Below, piece after piece: positions 26,401-33,212 of a DNA stretch of 64,000 nucleotides (the first letter of the stretch is position 1; each line of letters starts with the position of its first letter). A program made the translations under genes and the position numbers. The stretch comes from an uncultured Ignavibacteria bacterium (GTDB taxonomy: Bacteria; Bacteroidota; Ignavibacteria; Kapaibacteriales; Kapaibacteriaceae), in assembly GCA_937870915.1 (NCBI GenBank), contig CALMZQ010000003.1, forward strand, positions 1 through 64,000. Direction: 5' to 3'. The notes under the pieces were generated by a model. That model did not search any database. It was not told the DNA's origin and saw only the letters and a list, made by a program, of their open reading frames with translations.

Positions 26401-26785
26401 ATCGATCCTCGTTCGCGGACTCGAGAACAACAAACGTTATTTCTGGCGCGTTCGATCAGCAAATGCAGATGCCGTTGGACTTTTCTCTGATCGCCAGTCA
26501 TTTGTAACGGGGCTCCTGTCTTCGATCAATGAAACAAAAGCAAACCACGGCACTCTCCGTCTAGAACCCAATCCCGCAACCACAACCGTTCGTGTCTGTG
26601 TACCAAACAACGGCATCAGCACGGCACGCGTTGACGTGTCGGACCTAGAGGGCAGGGTTGTGCTTACGTCAGTTGTTGATGAATGCACAAACCTTACCCT
26701 AACAACTCTTCCAAGCGGAACCTATACGGTTACGGTTTTCTCGGGCACAAAGACCGCTTCATCGAGTCTTGTGATCAAACGTTGA
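23486..26785 (+). CDS. large BNR/sortilin-like repeat lipoprotein with T9SS sorting domain
   Basis: An 1099-residue surface protein. The N-terminus carries a lipobox, LLLSGC, with Cys21 as the likely lipidation site. The body (about 80-810) holds many BNR/sortilin-type beta-propeller repeats (for example GMWKSTDNGATW and GIWKSTDNGASW). Two fibronectin-III-like modules follow (about 830-1010). The last 80 residues are a type A T9SS sorting domain with LEPNPATTTVRV, the LEGRVV segment and a final LVIKR. A lipobox together with a T9SS tail is uncommon. No catalytic motif of a glycosidase is obvious, so carbohydrate or protein binding is as likely as catalysis. Confidence 0.85.
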   Translation: MNIVRMLVLVSTAITLLLSGCASHDSSNGPSAQGRREFELLKYRDPATGTFPPNIRARELEFAGTLPGTLQRKDHGERTQDLGEWRHRGPWNIGGRTRAIAFDAGDDQTLLAGAVSGGMWKSTDNGATWSLTTKPDQLHSVTTIAQDRRPLHQNVWYYGTGEIYGNSAQISGNGIWKSTDNGASWFVLPSTTSANTPATHQFAYTWRIVTHPLRDSSELYVATGRSGLQRSTNGGTTWTGVAGSNALFSDVAITPNGTLYAAFSAFTGQVGSIASRWGVFRSTDGVTWVNITPPEINNQTRRIVLAPVPQSQDQIYVLAETPGVGAQGSTTYRGELQYEWHSLFKYTYVSGDGTASGGVWDVRSANIPLTDAKRGDFYSQGGYDLLLRVSPFDSNCVVIGGTNLYCSTDGFTTTVNNTWIGGYDKEDPYWDKYSLYPNHHPDQHDVVFHPTQPDVLISVNDGGIQRTDNVRASRVSWTDLNRGYLTTQFYTVDQEAADGSAKLIGGMQDNATWATDSSSGTAFWRRLGGGDGAYCYFADSGRTEYYSSQQGRMFRIRRDAVGNEIDRSRIDPRGGKDYLFINPYVLHPADQHVMYLAGGSVLWRNNNLRDIPAGVNDSTSVNWDSLTTTNVAPNVISSVCATSTLDKAHHVVYYGTGNGKVFKIENAEVGVPTPEDITSPAMPRGAYINSISVDPRNSEHLILCFSNYGVVSIWESEDAGTTWSAISGNLEEKSNGSGNGPAVNWVGIAPYDDETTVLVAATSTGLYVASKTFGMSTVWTQTAADVIGNVPCDMAIGRASDGQVAIATHGRGAYTGRITSLPSKPGIPTLVSPNNGTRGVYRDTVLTWNAVADASSYAVRVWDQATPNTIRTFAGINEPQLAIDDLVQGPVTYNWNVEAFGGGGGSTPSETWSFTTAVRPPALYSPAAGATGIVQAQLVWERVQQATTYGIEVSPNAAFNPIASKTDGYADTSILVRGLENNKRYFWRVRSANADAVGLFSDRQSFVTGLLSSINETKANHGTLRLEPNPATTTVRVCVPNNGISTARVDVSDLEGRVVLTSVVDECTNLTLTTLPSGTYTVTVFSGTKTASSSLVIKR

Positions 26786-26788
26786 TTG

Positions 26789-28297
26789 TTATGGCGTATA
26801 GAAAGCGCTCACGCCAGGACCAAGAGGGATACCGGCGTAGAGCCAGATCAGCATGAAGATCGTCCAAGCAATGGCTATGAATATGGAGTAGGGCAACATC
26901 AGCGAGAGCAACGTGCCCAACGTAGAGTCCTTCACATAGCGTCTCATCGCAACGAGAATGAGAGGAATGTAGCTCAACAGTGGAGCGATCATATTGGTGG
27001 ATGAATCTCCGATGCGATATGCAGCCTGTGTTGCCTCAGGTGATATTCCCATCAAGATGAACATCGGCACAAATACCGGTGCCATAATTGCCCACTTTGC
27101 CGACGCACTTGCGATGAGAAGATTGATGATCATGGCTACTACAACAAAGGCAACAAGCAGCACAGGACCCTGGAGGCTCATGGATTTGAGTAGTTCAGCA
27201 CCTGAAACTGCCGTTACAACGCCAAGATTGGACCAGCCGAAGTAGGCAATAAATTGGGCCATCACAAAGGACAAAACGATATAGCCCCCAAGCGTTGCCA
27301 TGCCCTCGCCTGCCATGTCGGCAACATCCTTGTCACTACGAATGGACCCAGTGACCTTTCCGTACACCAAACCCATTGCAAAGAACAGTACCATCAGGAT
27401 CACTACAATGCTTTTCTCCAAAGGCTTCATTCCGCCGTGCTCGTCGCGAAGAATGGATCCTTCGGGAATGCTTATGAGTGCAACGACAGATGCCATCAGT
27501 ACGAATGTTACACCCGCCCACAGAAGCCCCTTCTTTTCCGTTGCGGAGAGTTTTGACATATCATCTGCTTGGCTGGAAGTAGTAGACCACGGACCCAATC
27601 TCGGTTCGATGATGCGATCACATACCCACGTGCCAACAATCGTTAGGAGAAAGGTGGATGCTATCATGAAATACCAGTTTGCAGCGGCACTCACTACATA
27701 TGTTGGATCAATAAGCTGAGCTGCCGACTGCGTAAGTCCGCCAAGAAGCGGGTCGAGTGAGGTGATAGAAAGGTTCGCACTGAACCCACCGGCAACACCG
27801 GCAAAGGTTGCTGAGAGTCCGGCCAATGGATGTCTTCCTACCGCTGCGAAGATCACAGCACCAAGAGGGATAAGCACAACATACCCTGCATCGGCTACTA
27901 GGCTAGAGTTTACACCAGCAAAGACCAATGACGCTGTGAGTAGGGGGCGAGGTACGTTATGAACAGAGACGCGAAGAAGCGCAGTGATGAATCCACCACG
28001 CTCGGCAATCGCTATGCCGATCATTGTTACCAGCACAAGACCTAATGGCGGGAATGCCGTGAAGTTCGCAACCGCATCCGTGAACATTCTCCTGATGTTT
28101 TCTGGAGCGAGAAGATTCACAACGGCAACGGACTTTCCTGTTCCGGGATGAACAACGGATACTCCCATGTACGAGGCTAGCCAGGAGCCCCCTATCACCA
28201 AGAGTGCGGCGATGGCAAAGAGAGAAATTGGGTCCGGCAGACGATTGCCAAGTCTCTCAACAAGATCGAGCGAGCGGAGAAAGATGTTTTTCTTCAT
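26789..28297 (-). CDS. AbgT-family transporter
   Basis: A 502-residue integral membrane protein with the AbgT pattern: RLPDPISLFAI near the start, GLVLVTMIGIAIAERGG, NSSLVADAGYVVLIP and, near the C-terminus, SASAKWAIMAPVFVPM and YRIGDSSTNMIAPL. Characterised members import p-aminobenzoyl-glutamate or export sulfonamide-type drugs with the proton gradient; which applies here is not decidable. ATG 28297 is preferred over one 18 bp upstream. Convergent with the BNR lipoprotein (3-bp gap) and divergent from yggS (35-bp gap). Confidence 0.9.
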   Translation of the reverse strand: MKKNIFLRSLDLVERLGNRLPDPISLFAIAALLVIGGSWLASYMGVSVVHPGTGKSVAVVNLLAPENIRRMFTDAVANFTAFPPLGLVLVTMIGIAIAERGGFITALLRVSVHNVPRPLLTASLVFAGVNSSLVADAGYVVLIPLGAVIFAAVGRHPLAGLSATFAGVAGGFSANLSITSLDPLLGGLTQSAAQLIDPTYVVSAAANWYFMIASTFLLTIVGTWVCDRIIEPRLGPWSTTSSQADDMSKLSATEKKGLLWAGVTFVLMASVVALISIPEGSILRDEHGGMKPLEKSIVVILMVLFFAMGLVYGKVTGSIRSDKDVADMAGEGMATLGGYIVLSFVMAQFIAYFGWSNLGVVTAVSGAELLKSMSLQGPVLLVAFVVVAMIINLLIASASAKWAIMAPVFVPMFILMGISPEATQAAYRIGDSSTNMIAPLLSYIPLILVAMRRYVKDSTLGTLLSLMLPYSIFIAIAWTIFMLIWLYAGIPLGPGVSAFYTP

Positions 28298-28332
28298 GGC
28301 GCGAAAGCTAGGCAATCCGATAGATTTGTCCT

Positions 28333-29016
28333 ATGCACACTCTTGCCGAACGACTTCATTCTATTCATGAGCGTATTGCCGATGCCTCATTGAGAGCCGG
28401 ACGAGACTCCTCGATGGTACGTCTCATGTTGGCCACAAAGACCCAAGACGTTGCAACCCTGCGCCGGACGTTTGCGCTTGGTGAGACCTTGTTTGGAGAA
28501 AATCGCGTACAGGAACTCGTCCCCAAAACCGAGGCACTGGCAGATCTTCCTATAACGTGGCAGTTCATAGGACATCTTCAGTCCAATAAAGTGCGGGATG
28601 TCATAGGCAGGGTTTCATGCATACAATCGATCGATAGAGCCTCGATCATCGAGGCAGTGGATGCCGAATGTTTGAAGCGCAACACTTCGGTTGACGTTAT
28701 GATCGAGGTGAATACGTCCGGCGAAGCTAGTAAACACGGGACGCCGTTCAGCGATGTGCAGCGAGTAATCGATGAAGTACTGATACGTACAACAATGCGA
28801 ATCACCGGCTTTATGACCATTGGTGCTCTCAGCGAGCACGAAGTAGTAGTTCGCCGGTGTTTTCAGCAATTGCGCATTCTTCGCGATAGCTTTGATGCAC
28901 AACACGGGACAACATCACAGCTATCGATGGGAATGTCCGACGATCTTGAGTGGGCAATCGCAGAAGGCTCAACGATGGTCCGTGTTGGGACAGCAGTTTT
29001 TGGTGATCGACAATGA
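28333..29016 (+). CDS. yggS: YggS-family PLP-binding protein (PLP homeostasis)
   Basis: A 227-residue single-domain PLP protein. The cofactor lysine is in LMLATKTQDV (Lys36). FGENRVQEL, WQFIGHLQSNK, the HGTPFSDV region and the phosphate-binding end SMGMSDDLEWAIAEGSTMVRVGTAVFG all match the YggS/PROSC family. The family buffers pyridoxal phosphate and affects amino-acid pools; no catalytic reaction is established. Followed after 12 bp by the antiporter gene. Confidence 0.93.
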   Translation: MHTLAERLHSIHERIADASLRAGRDSSMVRLMLATKTQDVATLRRTFALGETLFGENRVQELVPKTEALADLPITWQFIGHLQSNKVRDVIGRVSCIQSIDRASIIEAVDAECLKRNTSVDVMIEVNTSGEASKHGTPFSDVQRVIDEVLIRTTMRITGFMTIGALSEHEVVVRRCFQQLRILRDSFDAQHGTTSQLSMGMSDDLEWAIAEGSTMVRVGTAVFGDRQ

Positions 29017-29028
29017 TCTGGGGGTACA

Positions 29029-30804
29029 ATGCACGGTTTTGAGTTTCTAGACGAGATCGTACTCCTGTGTTTTGCCGGTCTGGCTGTGATTTTGGTGTTT
29101 CAGCGATTTAGACTGCCTCCGATCATTGGACTCATCACAGCAGGACTCCTCATCGGACCCAGCGGCTTTGGACTAGTTCGGGAAGGGGCTGTGATCACGG
29201 CGATCTCTGAGCTAGGTGTGGTGATGCTCCTTTTCACGATTGGATTAGAGTTCTCCCTCGAAGACCTGAAGCGCCTGCGAAAGATCGTTCTTGTGGGAGG
29301 TCCACTTCAGGTAACTCTGTCGACAATAGTGATCGGTTGTGGTGCCCTTATCGCAGCGTCTCTTACCGGCCTTCCTATTAGTTTGAATGGGGCTATCCTA
29401 ATCGGCATGTCCATGGCCCTGAGTTCAACGGCCATCTGCATCAAGATGCTGAAGGACAGACGAGAGCTTGGTATGCCCCATGGAAGGGCTGTGATGGGCA
29501 TCTTGATCTTTCAGGATATTGCCGTTGTTCCAATGATGATCATTGTTACGCTGCTCTCATCAGACAGTTCCATAGACACTTCGGATGTTGTCCTTCGCAT
29601 TTCAACTCTGATAGGTGTTACTGTTGGTCTTGTTGTAGGTCTGCGTTTTATCCTCCCAAGGCTCGTTCCCTTCGTAACACGTGTCTCCGCACCAGAGGTT
29701 TTGATCCTCGGTGGACTAGCCTTGTGTTTCGGTGCTGCGTGGATCACGTCAACAGCCGGGATCTCCATGGCTCTTGGTGCCTTTATTGCCGGTGTAGCCA
29801 TTGCAGGTAGTGAAGAAGGCCATGCCATCGGTAAGGTGATGGAGCCAATGCGCGATGCATTCACGAGTGTGTTTTTCCTCTCCGTAGGCCTACTTGTTCA
29901 AGTATCGTGGACGTGGCTGCCGGTGAATATTCTCACAGCCATGTTGGTGCTTATTGCGAATGCAATCGTAGTGATGATCATTCTTGCTAGTATTCGTGTG
30001 AACCTTCGAACAGCAGTGATGGCTGGCGTGATCCTAGCACAGGTAGGTGAGTTCTCGTTTGTTCTTGCTACGGTTGGTGTGGAGTACGGAGTGATCACCA
30101 CTACGGACTTCCAGAATATGCTGGTCTCGATCATCTTTACGATGATCGTCACACCCACCCTGGTAACACTCGCACCGGTCATTGCCGAGCGCATTACACC
30201 CCTCACGCGCTTCTTTCCGCGCTTTCGGAAATGGGATATAGATGAAAAGAATGGGGCTTTCCGGCTCGGAACTCTTGCAGAGAAGGACTACGATGGGCCA
30301 ACAGTTATGATCGTCGGTGCTGGCGTCTTGGGAAGAAATGTTGCAACAGTGCTTCGTGAGACAGGAATCAGCTATCGAATCCTAGAGCTCGACCGCGAGA
30401 ATGTTACTGCGTTGAGGACCGAAGACGAACCTGTTATTGCGGGAGATATCACGGATGAACATGCCCTGGCATTGGCCGGCGTAAATACAGCTTCTGTTGT
30501 GATCATTGCGATCAGTGATCAAACAGCGATCGCACATGGTGTGCAGCTTGTGCGCCGGATTCGTCCAGACGTCTTGATTATCGTTCGTTCTAGGTATGCG
30601 CGTGACAGCGAATCTGCCCTTCAACGAGGGGCAGATGAAGTTGTGGTAGAAGAATTCGAATCGAGTATCAAGGTCTTCACAGCTGTGCTGAGTCACCTTG
30701 GTGTAGACGCCACCATGATCGAACAACAAGAGCGTACGATGCGAGAAGACATGCAGCTGCGGTCCGATCGCTCTTTCAGTGACGCACCACGAAGGATGAT
30801 GTGA
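29029..30804 (+). CDS. Kef-type (CPA2) cation:proton antiporter with RCK domain
   Basis: A 591-residue protein. About 12 hydrophobic helices fill residues 1-385, with PPIIGLITAGLLIGPSGFG and FTIGLEFSLEDLKRLRK typical of KefB/C and related CPA2 exchangers. A TrkA-N/RCK domain follows (about 420-545) with the nucleotide motif VGAGVLGRNVATVL. It likely exchanges K+ or Na+ for protons at the inner membrane, gated by nucleotide or another ligand on the RCK domain. The 3' end overlaps the convergent T9SS gene by 29 bp. Confidence 0.9.
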   Translation: MHGFEFLDEIVLLCFAGLAVILVFQRFRLPPIIGLITAGLLIGPSGFGLVREGAVITAISELGVVMLLFTIGLEFSLEDLKRLRKIVLVGGPLQVTLSTIVIGCGALIAASLTGLPISLNGAILIGMSMALSSTAICIKMLKDRRELGMPHGRAVMGILIFQDIAVVPMMIIVTLLSSDSSIDTSDVVLRISTLIGVTVGLVVGLRFILPRLVPFVTRVSAPEVLILGGLALCFGAAWITSTAGISMALGAFIAGVAIAGSEEGHAIGKVMEPMRDAFTSVFFLSVGLLVQVSWTWLPVNILTAMLVLIANAIVVMIILASIRVNLRTAVMAGVILAQVGEFSFVLATVGVEYGVITTTDFQNMLVSIIFTMIVTPTLVTLAPVIAERITPLTRFFPRFRKWDIDEKNGAFRLGTLAEKDYDGPTVMIVGAGVLGRNVATVLRETGISYRILELDRENVTALRTEDEPVIAGDITDEHALALAGVNTASVVIIAISDQTAIAHGVQLVRRIRPDVLIIVRSRYARDSESALQRGADEVVVEEFESSIKVFTAVLSHLGVDATMIEQQERTMREDMQLRSDRSFSDAPRRMM

Positions 30805-32347
30805 GCGAGGTGTGATCTCCTGTAAGGCGAACGATATAGCCTCCGGAGGATAGCGCTCTTGTGTCTACGGAGATCACATTCATTCCTGCATCCATCACAC
30901 GAGACTGGGATTCTGTACGCACAACGTTGCCGGACGCATCAACGATCTCGAGCCAATATCGAGCTGAGGATGAAAGTTCCAAGGATATGTTCACGCGCTC
31001 AGCTGATGGGTTGGGATACACTGACAGGTGTGGTATGAATGTGTTCGTGCTTTCAGAGACCGATGTTGGAATAGTTGTTTCCATGTCCATTGCCTCATCA
31101 CCTGGTAGATAAACGACCCAATGGAAATAGCAGAGCAACATCTCATCTGTTGTGCTCTCTCCCCATCGTACCGTTTTTGGCGGAGAATTTGGATTCTCGA
31201 TATTATTGATCGTGTTATCGTACTCAGCGGTGTAATACAGAGTTGAACCCCGAGGGACTCTCACCGGATTGCGATATGCATAGCCCCCTTGCCAATGAAA
31301 ATCCCAATCATTGATTTTCACAAGATTGATCGTGTCACTTTGTGGCGTGACTGCATACGCACGGGCGTTCTTGCCCAGCAGGTGCATATGTGGAGCAACA
31401 CCTATGATACTTACATCAAGGGGAACCGTAAACCGGGTGGTAAAACTCCTCGTGGTATTTGCCGGAATCACAAAATTTTGACCGGGCACTAGATTTATGG
31501 GGTTGAGTGAGAACTCTTGGACCAATCGGGTTACCGGATTCTTGTGGAAGAAGATGTTCACATGCGATCGATCGGTCTGGGTCTCCTCCGATGGTGCATA
31601 GTGTACTTGAATAACGAGGTCTGAATTTTTGTGGAATCGGACGCCGATTTCGGGCGGGTAGAATCGCATTTGAGCGCCGGGGACCCATCCGAGGAACGAG
31701 GCTGCAGATTCAAAACCGGGGTCGCCAAATCCTGAATAGCCCGGTAGTGGGTCGGCCAGATCCTTCGCCCGCGCCGTACCCGTAGTATCGAGGTAATACA
31801 ACACATGATGAACCACCTTTGTATTGCCCGGGCGGAATTCGATGGCAGAAATGTATGTGTCTTCTGGTAACGACGTTGGCAGGACAAAGTATCTATAGAC
31901 ATCCTTGCTGTTGCCTTGAACCTGCCAGGTCTCTTGCATTTCGAGAACCAGATCCGGAGTGCCCAGTTGAGATCCTGAGGGAAAGGTAGGGGACTTCGGT
32001 GCTTGTGATAGGTCACCGGCAGGAGCACCAGCATCAACCCATGCCGAAATCTTGGCGATCTCATCCTCTGACAGGGATCGATTTCCCATAAAGGTCCCGT
32101 GTCCGGCAGCAGGTGGCCATGGTGGCATCTCCCGTGTTTGCACCGCGTGTTTGATTGACCCCGCAAAGGCCGCGGCCTCGTCATAAGAAGACAGTCCAAA
32201 CGGTGCGATCTCGCCCGTGCGGTGGCATGGAGTACACTTGGCGTAGACCACAGAGGCTATATCCGATGACCACGTAGGGGGTTGGCCGGAAGCAACGACA
32301 GTTGCTGAAAGGACTGAGATGGCGAGAATTGTCGCGCGAAGTGTCAT
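30776..32347 (-). CDS. cytochrome c / copper monooxygenase-like protein with T9SS sorting domain
   Basis: A 523-residue secreted protein: signal peptide (about 1-22), then a c-type heme motif CTPCH near residue 40 with a PPWPP segment downstream (the SHK-free cytochrome module seen before PHM-like proteins). Next comes a two-part region resembling Cu type II ascorbate-dependent monooxygenase (peptidylglycine hydroxylase fold), with His pairs VVHHVLYY, IQVHYAP and APHMHLLG. The C-terminus (about 440-523) is a T9SS domain, VYPNPSAERVNI ending FVVRH. ATG 32347 is chosen because AGG lies 7 nt before it, whereas ATG 32353 would be only 1 nt from it. The substrate is unknown. Confidence 0.85.
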   Translation of the reverse strand: MTLRATILAISVLSATVVASGQPPTWSSDIASVVYAKCTPCHRTGEIAPFGLSSYDEAAAFAGSIKHAVQTREMPPWPPAAGHGTFMGNRSLSEDEIAKISAWVDAGAPAGDLSQAPKSPTFPSGSQLGTPDLVLEMQETWQVQGNSKDVYRYFVLPTSLPEDTYISAIEFRPGNTKVVHHVLYYLDTTGTARAKDLADPLPGYSGFGDPGFESAASFLGWVPGAQMRFYPPEIGVRFHKNSDLVIQVHYAPSEETQTDRSHVNIFFHKNPVTRLVQEFSLNPINLVPGQNFVIPANTTRSFTTRFTVPLDVSIIGVAPHMHLLGKNARAYAVTPQSDTINLVKINDWDFHWQGGYAYRNPVRVPRGSTLYYTAEYDNTINNIENPNSPPKTVRWGESTTDEMLLCYFHWVVYLPGDEAMDMETTIPTSVSESTNTFIPHLSVYPNPSAERVNISLELSSSARYWLEIVDASGNVVRTESQSRVMDAGMNVISVDTRALSSGGYIVRLTGDHTSLTSSFVVRH

Positions 32348-32359
32348 GTACATACCTGT

Positions 32360-32427
32360 AAAAAAAACGGGTGCCACCCAAAGATGGCACCCGAGATGTT
32401 TCCAAAGCAAAAAGGTTTAACCTTTTT
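32360..32427 (-). terminator. tandem terminators after the small barrel gene
   Basis: On the minus strand, a palindrome AAAAAGGTT/AACCTTTTT (32409-32427) is followed by a strong hairpin, CGGGTGCCA (32385-32393) with its complement (32368-32376), and an 8-T tract (32360-32367). It ends the barrel transcript before the T9SS monooxygenase-like gene. Confidence 0.9.
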
Positions 32428-32435
32428 CTTGCGTC

Positions 32436-33065
32436 TTAGTTGAAATAGAAACCAAGGACGAATTGTATGGTGCTAAGACCGAGGTTGATCGTTGTTGTTG
32501 ACGGCGAGTCAACCTCAGTGCCATTGGTGCCTTGCTTTGACTTGCCACTCTCTGTGGAGAAGCCAAGGCCATACTCCAAACCAAGCGAAACGTTGTTCCA
32601 TGGGAACCACTCAGCGCCTGCAAATGCGCCAACACCAAGCATGGTGCTGGAATTTGATTCTGTTTCTTCACCTGCAACCTTTGTTGCTCCAGACGTCATA
32701 CCAAAAGCAACTTGACCGCCAACGTACATAGCGATGTTGTTGTTGCGGGCAAGGTTGAAGCGAATGCCCGGGGCGATCGCAAACGACGTGCTGCTCTCTA
32801 CCGACTCTGTGCTTTCAGACGTCGGCTTTGTTGTTTCCGACGAATTGGAAAAACCGATCCCTGCACGAAGTGCTACGTCATCGCCCAGGAAGTGATTGAA
32901 TCCAACACCACCCATGAAGTCGCTGGCACCGATTTCGCCAAGACCCGTGAGAGTGAACAGAAGAGCTGTGGAGCCGGCTGTGCGGCGTACGGTGGATTCG
33001 CCTTGGGCGAACGTAAATGTGCATGCAAGCAGCGCAATGGCTGCAAGAGTTGCTAGTCGTTTCAT
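32436..33065 (-). CDS. small outer-membrane beta-barrel protein
   Basis: A 209-residue protein with a signal peptide cleaved after TFA near residue 20 and a mature part of alternating amphipathic strands ending FVLGFYFN, as in 8-stranded barrels of the OmpX/OmpW type. The loops are Ser/Thr/Glu-rich and probably surface exposed. GGGGAAG precedes ATG 33065. Function unknown. It is a single-gene unit closed by the tandem terminators. Confidence 0.75.
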   Translation of the reverse strand: MKRLATLAAIALLACTFTFAQGESTVRRTAGSTALLFTLTGLGEIGASDFMGGVGFNHFLGDDVALRAGIGFSNSSETTKPTSESTESVESSTSFAIAPGIRFNLARNNNIAMYVGGQVAFGMTSGATKVAGEETESNSSTMLGVGAFAGAEWFPWNNVSLGLEYGLGFSTESGKSKQGTNGTEVDSPSTTTINLGLSTIQFVLGFYFN

Positions 33066-33099
33066 ACGACTTCCCCTAAAAAATGGATGTGAACGATCC

Positions 33100-33129
33100 A
33101 ACCCCCCAATTGCTGCTAGAGGGGTTTTT
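33100..33129 (+). terminator. terminator-like hairpin in divergent intergenic region
   Basis: AACCCC (33100-33105) pairs with GGGGTT (33121-33126) around a 15-nt loop and is followed by T residues on the plus strand. No plus-strand gene ends here, so it may end a short RNA or act as an attenuator of the downstream DUF5686 gene. Confidence 0.4.
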
Positions 33130-33212
33130 CGAACTTACGTAAATAATTACGTAGAAGTTTCGGTGCCATATCATTGTAACACATACAGCATTCCGACCGT
33201 ACCACCTCACCC

